In this document: positions 19,740 to 30,728 of the stretch, in pieces
How the letters are laid out: every line of letters starts with the position of its first letter
How positions within the stretch are numbered: the first letter of the stretch is position 1
Source: Glandiceps talaboti
Lineage: Eukaryota > Hemichordata > Enteropneusta > Spengelidae
Direction: 5' to 3'
Assembly: GCF_964340395.1 (NCBI RefSeq)
Contig: NC_135568.1
Span: 1,717,501-1,781,500 of the forward strand
Length of the DNA stretch: 64,000 nt
Made by a program: the position numbers and the translations under genes
The notes under the pieces: model-generated
Told to the model about the DNA's origin: nothing
Databases searched by the model: none
The model's input: only the letters and a program-made list of their open reading frames with translations

Positions 19740-21782
19740 CTAAGGATCTTGGGAAAGGTGAAAGGTCACTGACTCACGGACTTTCCACTGGCAAACATTT
19801 CCAATAACTAACTTTATTTTGCTATTTTTAACCAATATGTCTAGCTTCTTGCATCGAAAGTTTAGCGAAATTAATCCAATTAATAAATCAAATCGATAGC
19901 TTGATTTGAATGTGCTCAGATAATTACATAATGTGATTTACAATAAAAGAAAAGTATATTTCGTCTTCTGTTCGTTCATCTCGTGCAGAATTTTAAAAAA
20001 CAAAAAAGGCCATATCTTCCATATACTCCTATTCTCTCGTTACGTGATGGAATTTGCTGTAAATTGTTTTAAATCTGCACTAGCTGCAACTGGAACGTTT
20101 ATTATTTCTTTGAAATGTTTTGTTATATATTATAACTTTTAGCTGTATACACTAGAAATCTAATCAATTCTTTTTATAAGACCAACTTTTAGTGAATATA
20201 CATTTGGTTATTTGATGAAAAAAAATGTCCCAGTTGCAGTGCATGCAAGCATAGACAGGGGAGAACTCCATTGTGTAGGATTTCTTCACCACTGAATATG
20301 GTTTGTATAGTTAGTTATAATTTATGAATAGGAACTTTTAAAAAATAACTAACACTCGAGTCATTCAGAAACGCTCTGATAACGGAAATGTGATAAACCT
20401 ACTGTGAATGTACCTTGTCTTTCTTTATTAAACACATTTTATAGAAATAAAACACATTTCACCTTATATATATGATTCCTTATTTAAACACTATTGGTTC
20501 ATTATTGTCAACTTCAAGCTGTAGGAATTCGCTCAAGGGGATAAAAAATGAACATGACAGCTGATCATGAAGAGAGTCAAGTTTCATCATGCCATTTCAT
20601 ACACAAACATTGATACTTTTTATTCTAAATAGTACTAGTAGCTACGTCATAGCAGCTACGTCATAACATTTCGCTACTAGAAACAACTGAGATATAGATA
20701 GTGCAGTGACTTTATCCCATTTATTCGATAGCTAGCAAAGACTTCAGACCTCTGAAGATCGTTCAAATCGTAAACGAACAACAAGGCGAATGTGGGGTAA
20801 CTCGGCGTCGTACATTTACCTATACTAGATCGTACACATGTTAATCCAATTGTAAACCATATCAATGAGAAACCATATGTTCATACATACAGATGGTGAG
20901 ATCATTGTAAGTGAATCAGGTACAGTAACGAAAAAGAGGACAAAGAAAAAGATCTAGACGGATTGAAATAAGTCCAGATATTTGCTTGGGTCAGCGGTTT
21001 AAAAAGCAAACGTTGAAATTAAAAATAGCAGGACTTGGTCTTTATATTCTTGAAATGTGTTTCCAAAGGTGTAGAAAGGTGAGTCCGGCAAATGGGCTGA
21101 AAAGAAAAATAGGAAAAAATAAACGAATATCAGAACATGTTAAAGGCAACATTTAGTTAGGGCATAGACAGTGGAGGGGAGACTGTCTATGGTTAGGGAC
21201 ATAGGTCACGTGACTGTGACATCTCGTAAGACCCGCGTCAAGTCACAAGGTAAATCGCATTGTTACTGGACAGTGATAGGGTTCTTTTGAGTTGCAATTG
21301 AACTACAAAACACTAAGTTTGTATGATGTCTTCTCATCCAACCCTGATATGTAAGATATGTAGAGTTTGGCATCAAGTTAATCTGGCTCATATCACTATA
21401 TGAAAATTCACGAAAATGGTAAATAGCGACAGGAATGGTAATTGACTGATGGGAACGAATAATTTTTCTTCATCTTGCCTAAAAAACAACATGTAAATAA
21501 AGAAATCGGTTTTAATCTGTACTATATTTATGCTGATATTCTGAGAGAAAAAAGTAATATCATTATTTAGATTCATGCGCTATATTAGTAAAACCGTCAT
21601 GTACAATCACAAACCCTAGAGTGTGACTCTCTCTACAACGTACGTCAGTGGCACAATATAGTTAACGAGATGGAAAACAAAAACATATTCTGAACCGTGA
21701 CACCATATACAGGGCCCTGACCATATACTCATCATGCTATAATCATTACCTCACACGACATTAGCTCACACAATGAGCCATT
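19740..21782. other. spacer between GRASP promoter and the small membrane-protein gene
   Basis: No coding exon is supported. A short piece near 20070-20110 (CTGCACTAGCTGCAACTGG-like) recurs at about 39425 and 62165, so a dispersed repeat fragment is present. The remainder is AT-rich with no recognised feature. The 3' UTR of the small membrane-protein gene should lie just below 21783. Confidence 0.45.
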
Positions 21783-23532
21783 CTACTTATATTTGCTTTG
21801 GCAACTACGTCTCGGCTGTTGCCGTCTTGGAGTTGCTGGTGGTTCATCCGTTGTCGCCGATTTGTACATCCGGGTCATTCTGCAGTCGGTTAGAAGCATC
21901 TTACCTAAACAAAACACAAAAGACATTTTAAGTGTAAAATTCAAAATGTTAACATGAATGGCCTGTGAGAGCCACTGTAATATGATGTTTATGATATTAA
22001 TGGACATCAACTAAGCCTTTAATTTTGTGGTGAAAAATTGACCCGTAGTTCATCCCCCACAACTGCACACATAGTAGTCTTTGGTAACCATCATATTTGT
22101 ATTTGTCGCTGTGAATTAATTTTACCAATAAATCATACAGAATGAAAGCAAGTTTTCGCGCGATAGACTCGTCGTATCAAAAGATTCGACAAGAATATGT
22201 GTCATTTTCTACAATTTGCATTCGTTGCCAAGAAGTCATATCCTACTACGTGCTGTACCTTTCTAGTCTCTCAGATGAAGTCCACTTTTTCTTTTCTATG
22301 ATGGTGTTTGTGTTTACTTGGTACACGTGTTACACCATCATTGAATTGAATAAATTTCAAAATTGAGAAACAAACATTGATAGAGAAATGATTTAGACCT
22401 GACACATCTCTCATGGTCTAATATTTACGCCGTTTTAATTTTCTCTCATATATATGTTATGTACTGTGTATCATAATCTCTCAAACTGAGTCTGACTATG
22501 ATATATACCAATACCAGTTTCAGGTTATTTCGAAGGAAAATTGTTACATTTTTATCGCCGAACTTCTTTGTTATTTGACATCCAAATTGCCACAGTTACA
22601 TAGCTTCCAGTCCCTGAATAGGCTTTGAATGTAGAAGTAGAAAACCAGACTGATTCGTCGTTGTGCACGCCATAGTGTTAGACATGCGTAACAACAAAAG
22701 CGCCAACAACGGCGAATCTAGTCAGTCTAGGGACATTATCGGCCTTACACTATTCATGCATATGGGCTTCCCTTCGACTCTCAGATGATCCGAGTCGACA
22801 ACCGATATTTATGCTGGTGTTGTGGCCAGGGAGTATGTGTGTTAACTTACCGAGCAAACCTCTTGTTGAAGTAATTGGTGAAGAAATCACCTTAGGACAT
22901 ATACGGAGCATCAGTTGTTCCAGTATCACGACGACCGTCATACAGATCATAATCACAAAGTCAAACACAAGGGCGAGTAATCCAAAAAGGAGTCTGACAA
23001 TCAGAAGCAAGTAAGTTAAACTTGCAAGCAACGATTTCCCAATAAAAATGAATGGACGTGACACAAGGCTTGAAGATCCAGCGACTGAAAAAAATTGAAT
23101 GATTTCAATGAATATTCTATTTGAAACGTATGAAAAGATAACCACAACCTCACACCGTGACAGACTATTCTAAGAAATCGAACTGACAAGTTTATACAAG
23201 TGAAGGACTGAGACAGCACAGTGATAGAAAGGAGGTATGTTTCAAACAAAAGAACTAACGTTGAATCAAAAACTAAAATCAAAAACTACCTAATACTGTA
23301 CGACACTACATCATCTGTGAGTCAAATTTAGATAATGACGATATACATGTACAGGAATATTCACAATTATAGAACTAGCGTACCATTTCAATATCGATCC
23401 CCGAAATGAGATATTGTACGCTATTTCAAGTAAATTCAATTCGATATAAAATTTGTTTCACCAGGCGAAGTAGAATAGGTTACTAATTTGAGCAATCGAC
23501 CCACCTTTAGGTTTCTCCTCCGATTTTTCCAT
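21783..23532 (-). CDS. small predicted membrane protein, 127 residues, family not recognised
   Basis: Three exons: 23532-23505, 23084-22851 and 21904-21783, total 384 nt, in phase. The protein starts MEKSEEKPK. A hydrophobic core of about 50 residues (LLASLTYLLLIVRLLFGLLA, then FDFVIMICMTVVVILEQL) suggests a hairpin of two membrane helices or one long re-entrant one. The tail is basic and Pro/Arg-rich (PPATPRRQQPRRSCQSKYK). There is no signal peptide, so both ends may be cytosolic. It is on the same strand as the MGNCC gene and its start is about 1 kb downstream of that gene's stop. I do not recognise the family. The exon chain rests on splice signals and phase, so a missing 5' exon is possible. 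Confidence 0.6.
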
Positions 23533-24061
23533 CGTAGCATGGATTCCCAGAGAAACGTGTTCACTATGTTTGAGAGCAGTTAATGTATGGTGTTTTCTGT
23601 CATCTGGGAATGTTGTCACCAACGGTTTTACTCTGTTCTAACTTGGAACACATCATGCACATGCTGGAATTCTGCACCACAACGTTTCCACGACGCAAAT
23701 ATTGCGCGCGCGTAAAAGTTCATTGCGGTTAGGATTCCGCGCCATTTTTTCCGTTTCAATGCGCGTCATTCTATGCACAGCATTGTCAGTCGACCCTTCT
23801 CCGTTTGTATGACACACGTGAGGGCGGAAGACACGACATATATTATACAATTTAGTCTAAGTGTAGATTCATGTACAATTTTGGCTAAGTCGACGTCCTG
23901 ACGACCCTTTCAACCTCAAGATCAGAGAGAGACATTGGAATTGCATGATTAATATTATTTCTTTATTAATGGAAGCCATCGATTCATCTTATTAAGTAAC
24001 AAATGATGTGTATACATGAGTGCAAATCAATTTCTACACACTGTGACATAGACTGTATGAT

Positions 24062-24160
24062 ACAAATGTACGTCATGTACGTCCCTCCGCCCTCACCGGC
24101 CTCCTCTCACTGAGTTTGACCGATGAGTGAGGGCGCCCCGCCAAGGCGTACCTTACAGAC
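24062..24160. repeat. GC-rich hairpin repeat, relative of 28852-29005
   Basis: The block has GTACG-type ends and an inner CCCTCACCGG part facing GTGAGGGCG. A longer block with the same CGCCCTCACCGGCCT part and a GTTGACCGATGA part lies near 28905-28960. It is probably a small dispersed inverted-repeat element. Boundaries are uncertain. Confidence 0.4.
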
Positions 24161-24537
24161 TAACTCTGACCGTCAATGAGCCAAAGTTATATCACAGGCA
24201 AGGAAAACTTTGTCTGTCGTTATATCAAACACTATATTGCATTCTACGTAGGGAAACTATGTCAAAATTATGCAACGGCATGACTTAAGATACAGAATTG
24301 ATCTTCAGTCCACGTAACCATTCAAAAGGTTGGTAAAGACACTGGTACATGCACATTTTCAATAACATGTGGTATCTGATATACTGAAAACTGTTGTATA
24401 TTCGTAGTTAATTTTCCGTCTAGTATCAATTTTAGATAAAGAGAATAAGACAGACAGACAGACAGACAGACACAGACACATTGAAAAATTAGGTTTACAA
24501 TTACATTATTGTTGAGAATATGTGAATTCAGTGTTTA

Positions 24538-26124
24538 TTATTTTGGCAGCAACAGTGTCTTCTCGGTGGCGCTATGATGATCTTCACCTTGATTTTCATC
24601 CGTCCCTGTATTTGCTGTGGCGCTGTCGTCATCTTTGTTTTCGTTTCTTCCTGTCTTCTCCGTGGCACTCTCTTCATCTCGATTTTCGTTTGTTCCTGTC
24701 TTCTCGGTGGCGCTGTCTTCATCCTGAGTTTCAACCCTCCCTGTCTTCGCATCGACTGCTTCAACCGCCTCAACGGCTTCTTTAAATTCACTAAAGAAGT
24801 CATCAATGGCTTTGTAGATGTTTTTACATATGTTTGGAACTTTTTTGAACTCTTTCACATTATGGTAGGCATTTTTCACCGCTCCGGGAACTTCGTAAAA
24901 TTTGAGTTTGGCATTTTTCACAGAATCGACTAGGTCAGATGATTTTTTGACCAAATCTTCGGCGTCGTTCTTTGCTTTTGGTAATAACTCCAAAACTTTT
25001 TTGCTCATGTCATTGATGTCTTTCACGAAGTCAACCAGTTTTTTGGCGAGATCCACCACGTCTTGCCCTTTGTCTTCGCTCTCTCCTGTCGTAAGGATAA
25101 GTTTTATTGGGTTCTTCTGAAACTGCAACTTCAGATGAGCTGTTAGGAGTGATAGAATAAAACATTTATTTGTTAAATCAGGGGTCAAAGGTCGAATGAA
25201 TATTATCAAACAGGAAAAGTTGTAACCAATTTGCATTTTGAGGTAAAACAAAATTTCTGATATCGTAGACCTACGTCACAATTGGGCGACATTTTTATAT
25301 TACTGCAAAACATTTCTAAAGTTCTGTATTCAGAACTAATTAGAAAAATCACAATAATCTTTACTTACGAAACTTTTTCTTCAAATCCAACATGGCGTCT
25401 TTCAATGTGTCGGTCTTCTCGTGATTGGCGAGACCTTTGAAATCGGCTATTGCCTTCTGGAAAGCTGTTTTTGTATCTACTGTTTCATTGAATGGATCAG
25501 CTGCATCCTTGAATGATTGGTCGACTGTTGCTACTTTGGTCTCTTTTATTTCTAACTTTACAACTTCTTCCTTTTTCTTTCCGTCTTTACCCTTTTCAGG
25601 TTTCTTCTTCTTCTTGTCTTTTTCTTTCTTTCCAGAACTCTCGTCACTACTAATCTCGGCTTCATTCTCACCGTCGACGTCATGATTCTTTGTTTCTGTC
25701 TCGCTATCAACTTCATTTTCCTTATCGCTGTCAGCCTCACTCGTCTGTAGAAGAAGAGAATTATAGACATTCAATATGATCAAGTAATTGTTATTCTCGC
25801 AAACCAGAGTTATTATTTCTACCACTACACTTCGAAATAGGGACCAGCTTGTTAAGAACTGTGCCGTAAAACGGTCGTGGTTTGCGACGATTGTAATTGT
25901 TATCATCATAATGTGCTTGCCTAATCGTCTGAGGGACGAATAAAAGAATGTAAGTTTGTCCAAAAAAATAATATTTAAGCAAAGCAAGTTTCACATTAAT
26001 TACTAGAATAAAACCAGCAGTTTTTTTGTTTATATGACCATTCTTCAGAATAATTGTTCAAGAATATGATTATTTTGTTTTTCTCTTTTTCTTTTTTACA
26101 CAATTGTTTCTTTTGCACGAGAGG

Positions 26125-26176
<52 letters not shown>

Positions 26177-26275
26177 CACGTACGTACGTACACACACAGA
26201 CAGACATACAGACAGACAGACACACACACACATACACACACACACACAGAGAGACAGACAGACAGGCAGACAGAC

Positions 26276-26320
<45 letters not shown>

Positions 26321-28267
26321 GTCATCTTGCGAAAACCTAATTCAAAGAGTAACATTCCTCAAGAAATAAAATACAGTCTCTTACCTCTGACAGTAACGGT
26401 GTATTCTCGGTGGCGCTGTCTTCATCCTGAGTTTCAATCCTCCCTGTCTTCGCATCGGCTGCTTCAACCGCCTCAACGGCTTCTTTAAATTCACTAAAGA
26501 AGTCATCAATGGCTTTGTAGATGTTTTTACATATGTTTGGAACTTTTTTGAACTCTTTCACATTATGATAGGCATTTTTCACCGCTCGAAGACCTTCACA
26601 AAATTTGAGATTGGCATTTTTCACAGAATCGACTAGGTCAGATGATTTTTTGACCAAATCTTCAGCGTCCTTCTCTGCTTTTGGTAATAACTCCAACACT
26701 CTTTTGCTCATGTCATTGATGTCTTTCACGAAGTCAACCAGTTTTTTGGCGAGATCCACCACGTCTTGCCCTTTGTCTTCGCTCTCTCCTGTCGTAAGGA
26801 TAAGTTTTATCGGATTCTTCTGAAACTGCAACTTCAGATGAGCTGTTAGGAGTGATAGAATAAAACATTTATTTGTTAAATCAGGGGTCAAAGGTCGAAT
26901 GAATATTATCAAACAGGAAAAGTTGTCATATTTAGTAAAACAAAATTATTCTGATATCGTAGACTTACGTCACAATTGTAAAACATTTCTAAAGTTCTAT
27001 ATTCAGAACTAATAAGATAAACTTGTCATGATAATTTACTTACGAAGCTTTTTCTTCAAATCCAACATGGCGTCTTTCAATGTGTCGGTGTTCTCGTGAT
27101 TGGCGAGACCTTTGAAATCGGCTATTGCCTTCTGGAAAGCTGTTTTTGTATCTACGGTTTCATTGAATGGATCAGCTGCATCCTTAAATGATTGGTCGAC
27201 TGTTGCTACTTTGGTCTCTTTTATTTCTAACTTTACAACTTCTTCCTTTTTCTTTCCGTCTTTACCCTTTTCTGGTTTCTTCTTTTTCTTGTCTTTTTCT
27301 TTCTTACCAGAACTCTCATCACTACTAATCTCGTCTTCATTCTCACCGTCGACGTCATCATTGTTCAAACTTTCTGTTCTATCAACTTCATTTTCCTTAT
27401 CGCTGTCAGTCTGTAAAAAAACCCAGACATTATACTACTATATACACATTTCACAGTGGTATGATTATTTTAGCCGTTATCATATGTATATTATTTTTGT
27501 ATTGTATGCTGAGCCTCAAGTTGTTATTAGCAGAAGTGAGGTTCAGATCTGCTGACAACGTTGCATGATAATGACGTAATTGCTTTCATTTCTTTCCACA
27601 CAATTGTTTGACCTTTGACATGTTTTGGTCAGGCACGTCAAAGCTCTCGATCACAGGGGCGTATAATATTTCATAGATTGTTGTTTTCCAGGTCTACAGA
27701 CTAAATATAACATGGCAGAGATATAATTCTTAGTAGTATAGAGATTGATACATTTGTAGCAGCAAGATTCGTACGATATTTTCTTAAGAAAACGGCATTC
27801 TAAGCAATAAGAAAACAACAATCTATGAAATATTACACCCCCTGTGCTCCCTGTGCTCTCGATAGACAAGCCCACATATACCATAGTAAATGCACAATGT
27901 CTCTTCTAAGTTTGGTCCCATTCTGTCAACTATTTTATACTTTCCCTATCCTAAGGGACTTGTCTTGTTCATATATTGGCGGTGAATGTAACATCTCGAC
28001 CATGATAACCCCCCCCCCCCACCCACCCAATATCTTTGACGAATGATATTTACACTTGCAAAATTTAGAAGCATATTGATATGCGATGTTACCGGTATAC
28101 CGTCACGGTGTCAAACGAAATCGATTCTATTCATGTATCTTGAGTGTTTTCGACATTTTACAAGGAGCGTCAAGAGACAGGGGTTTCAAATTGCTGGACT
28201 TTACGTTTGTTTAAGCTCAGTTCACTATATCAGACAAACTTTCACTTACCGGACAACAATTGCCCAT
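24538..28267 (-). CDS. MGNCC acylated protein with a duplicated two-exon module, family not recognised
   Basis: Five exons: 28267-28250, 27410-27044, 26788-26385, 25744-25369 and 25085-24538. They total 1,713 nt (570 residues plus TAA), all in phase. Exon 1 encodes only MGNCCP: Gly2 with Cys4 and Cys5 is a typical N-myristoylation plus palmitoylation signal, so the protein is probably held on the inner membrane face. The rest is two tandem modules. Exon A (about 122 residues) is acidic, then Lys-rich ([20 protein letters not shown]), then helical ([20 protein letters not shown]). Exon B (about 135-182 residues) is amphipathic helix ([34 protein letters not shown]). The last exon ends in four rough 17-residue repeats around SATEKTG. 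No enzyme motif is seen. Function is unknown; a membrane-attached coiled-coil scaffold is a guess. Confidence 0.72.
25790..25905. mobile_element. short dispersed inverted-ended element, copy 2
   Basis: Opposite-orientation relative of 17361-17477. Both ends carry a TCGCAAACCA/TGGTTTGCGA inverted repeat, and the inner part CTACCACTACACTTCGAAAT is shared. No protein is encoded. It lies in the intron between the two modules of the MGNCC gene. Confidence 0.65.
26127..26321. repeat. (GACA)n / (CACA)n microsatellite
   Basis: Compound repeat of GACA with ACGT and CACA interruptions, in the intron between the two modules of the MGNCC gene. Reading frames across it are artefacts. Confidence 0.96.
27652..27855. 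mobile_element. hAT-like MITE with 8-bp target duplication
   Basis: Terminal inverted repeats start CACAGGGGCG on the left and CACAGGGAGCACAGGGGG on the right, and both continue with TAATATTTCATAGATTGTTG over about 40 bp. The element is 204 bp and flanked by a perfect 8-bp direct repeat, CTCTCGAT (27644-27651 and 27856-27863). An 8-bp duplication and CAGGG-type ends fit the hAT superfamily. It is in intron 1 of the MGNCC gene. Confidence 0.85.
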
Positions 28268-29149
28268 TTCACTTCCTTGGTATGGTGGAAAGAACGAAGT
28301 CAGACCGCAGTGTAAACGTGCACCTTACCCAGCAGTGTCTGCCTTGAGTTTGAAAACGAAAGAGAAGGCTTTTCATGTCTGAGCGAGGGAGATATATTCT
28401 ATCGAAAACGGATATTCAAATGCTATTTTTAGAAGGAAAATTTCCCACATTGTAATTGTCACCTGACTGGTGGGTTGAAATGCAGGGCAAATGACACCAT
28501 ACCGTATGTACTATCACTCACACTGTGTGCTCTCGCGTTATTTAGTGGTACTTTATTCATGTTATATGCACATGCTCAGTCAAGCACCTAACCGTAAATA
28601 GTGTGTAGTGCTGTCAGAGATGTTTAGAGGTTGAAGCAGAAGCGCTTTGTTTTCTTACACTGAATACAACGTATTTTATGTATTCGAAATACCAAGCGAC
28701 TGTTCTATCTACTGTCATCACAGACTCCCATGTATCTTGGTGTGATCTGTATATATATTAAAAACGGTGTAATATTTTGCATAAAAGTTTATGTGTAGAA
28801 TTACAAATCTATTCATACAGCATATCGTGGAGGTATAAGGCAGACTCTCCCCTTCTACGTACCTCTATGTATGGCTGAGACGAAGGTACGTCGTGTCACT
28901 GCGCCCTCACCGGCCTGCTCTATCCATGAGAGGGGTCACGGAGAGTTGACCGATGACGATATTGTACGTGTACGTTGTACGTGTGAGGGCGACAGACAAA
29001 ATACGTCAGCCTTGTAGTGGCCAGGAATGGAAGACTATCTGGGTGATGTTACGTTACCTGAATGTTTTTACAATAATTTCCCATGGAGTGATGTCAAACT
29101 AATTTATATGTAAAACAGTATTGTCTTCTTGTTTGTTTGTTTTTTCGTT
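28268..29149. other. upstream region of the MGNCC gene
   Basis: This should hold the promoter and 5' UTR of the minus-strand MGNCC gene. No TATA box is clear. Around 28852-29005 there is a GC-rich block with GTACGT repeats and a CGCCCTCACCGGCCTGC part, related to the hairpin at 24062-24160. No coding exon is supported. Confidence 0.4.
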
Positions 29150-29690
29150 TTGTTTTTTTATTTAAAAACGTTTTTATTGAGCTAAAAATACGATTCTTTT
29201 CATGGATGAAAATCTTTTACATTTTGTATTCAGAAACTGTTCTTAAGTTCTCAATTTCAAAAACTGACCCCATTTCTTAATATGTGCATTTGATTGACTT
29301 TTTCTAACCACAATATGAATCTCTAAACTCTGAATATTTTGCAAGTATTTTTTGTATGCCATCAAATCTGGTTTTTGTTTTCTAAACTTTGAAATATAAA
29401 ACATAACGCTTAGCAACAAGAATAACAAATTCAATAATAATGACATTTGTTCATCACCTATTAGGATGATTTGTCTTACATTTGGAATATTGATAAGTCC
29501 TGCTTTCCTTCCCATAACACATACAATTCATCCCAAAACTCCATAATAAATTCACAATCATAAAATAAATGAATTAAAGTTTCTTCCTTTTTATCACAGA
29601 AGGTAAATTTCTCAGATTCAACTCTAGGTGGATTGAATTTTGATAATGTTACATTATTAGGTAATATGTAGGTACATGTAATTGAAAAGC
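29150..29690 (-). mobile_element. LINE 3' end fragment, L1/Tx1-like
   Basis: On the minus strand one frame reads KFTFCDKKEETLIHLFYDCE followed by FIMEFWDELYVLW. This is the Cys-His motif (C-x(n)-ET-x-HLF-x-C-x(n)-FW) found after the reverse transcriptase in L1-type LINEs. A second frame, 29515-29243, reads IPNVRQIILIGDEQ and FRKQKPDLMAYKKYL, the usual C-terminal helix region, so there is at least one frame change. An A-rich end at about 29175-29130 fits a 3' tail. It is an old truncated copy. Confidence 0.75.
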
Positions 29691-30121
29691 CCTCAACTTA
29701 TTGTCAACAGTATTGTCTTTTTCATCAATAATAATATTATATTTATATACCACTTTCCAATCACACTGTTATCAAAGCGTTTTGCATCTAATTATTATCA
29801 TAATAACAATACGTTCTGTAGTGAACATATTGTTCATTACATTAAACATGGTTACAGTAACTTTGGAACGGTAAACTTTAAACAAATTAAACATGACGCG
29901 TACGTACGTTTTTATCCGTCTAGACGGACCTTGATCATGCAAGTTAATAAAATGTAAATTAAAGGTATCCATCTACATCAGACAGAGGATACCAACTATC
30001 ACCAATAGGCCATTCCAGACTACAAACAGGAAATTGAGAATACAGCGCCCTCACTCAAATTGGGGGTATCATCACCTCATTCTATAGAAGTATAAATCAC
30101 TTGAAAGGGGTAAAATTACAC

Positions 30122-30212
30122 TTGTTTCTGTGATCGCGCAGGTTCACTCATAGTACCATCACTTCGAGTTTCGCAGTGAGTGAACCTACGCGATCACAGA
30201 AACATAAATGTA
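30122..30212. repeat. short perfect hairpin
   Basis: Arms TTTCTGTGATCGCGCAGGTT and CACTCA face TGAGTGAACC and TACGCGATCACAGAAA around a loop of about 28 bp. Only one arm position differs. It may be a small MITE; no target duplication was found. It is about 520 bp upstream of the MOXD1-like start codon. Confidence 0.75.
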
Positions 30213-30343
30213 CTTTTACGACTTTCATATATAGTTGGCTAAATACGTCAATATTAATGATATTATCGACATTTTATTGTATTTTGAGAGTAACATTCTG
30301 AGACATAACTCTGGAAACAAATGCCTGTGCTCAAGGCCACCCA

Positions 30344-30535
30344 TAGTCTATCAGCTAGCCCTCGGATGTTCTTCGGGCAGGCCCTCACATGCGAACTTCG
30401 TTCGCTTATAGTTATAGCATCGAAAGAAAGCCCGAACGTATAGCAGCAAGACTACGGGCAGGCCCTCACATGCGAACTTCGTTCGCTTATAGTTATAGCA
30501 TCGAAAGAAAGCCCGAACGTCTAGCAGCAAGACTA
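30344..30535. mobile_element. MITE with 9-bp target duplication (MULE-like), internal duplication
   Basis: The ends are TAGTCTATCAGCTAGCCCTC and GTCTAGCAGCAAGACTA. The element is flanked by a perfect 9-bp direct repeat, GGCCACCCA (30335-30343 and 30536-30544). A part of about 85 bp (from GGCAGGCCCTCACATGCGAA to AGCAGCAAGACTA) is present twice in tandem. Nine-bp duplications are typical of Mutator-like elements. It lies about 190 bp upstream of the MOXD1-like ATG. Confidence 0.85.
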
Positions 30536-30728
30536 GGCCACCCAGTAATCTTCCAACGTGACCTTCATCGTTATGTAATGATATGTACGATAGCTAGAGC
30601 TAGAACAACACGTAGTATTGCCGGTGGCACTCCTTTCATTTGCATATGTTAATAATGTAAAGGTAGTAATCATTGTACACAGGACAAGTATTAGTAGACG
30701 AGTAAACAGTAAGTCTTCAACTTCCAAG

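Larger units (their letters stand above)
24713..27410 (-). repeat. tandem duplication of the exon A-intron-exon B module
   Basis: The blocks 24713-25744 and about 26405-27410 are near-identical across both exons. Much of the intron between them is also shared (for example TTAAATCAGGGGTCAAAGG and the part after it). Retained intron similarity means the duplication is recent. The intron between the modules has gained the GACA microsatellite at 26127-26321 and the inverted-ended element at 25790-25905. Confidence 0.88.

Noticed and set aside
22142-22366. Plus-strand 74-residue frame with Cys and aromatic residues
   Set aside because: It lies in an intron of the small minus-strand gene, with no splice partners and no family resemblance.
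24522-24933. Plus-strand open frames opposite the last exon of the MGNCC gene
   Set aside because: They are antisense shadows of the repetitive, acidic coding exon; no splice sites or domain support them.
30618-30728. In-frame ATG upstream of the MOXD1-like signal peptide
   Set aside because: The extra 37 residues are not signal-peptide-like and would place the hydrophobic leader inside the protein. ATG 30729 gives a standard secretory start.
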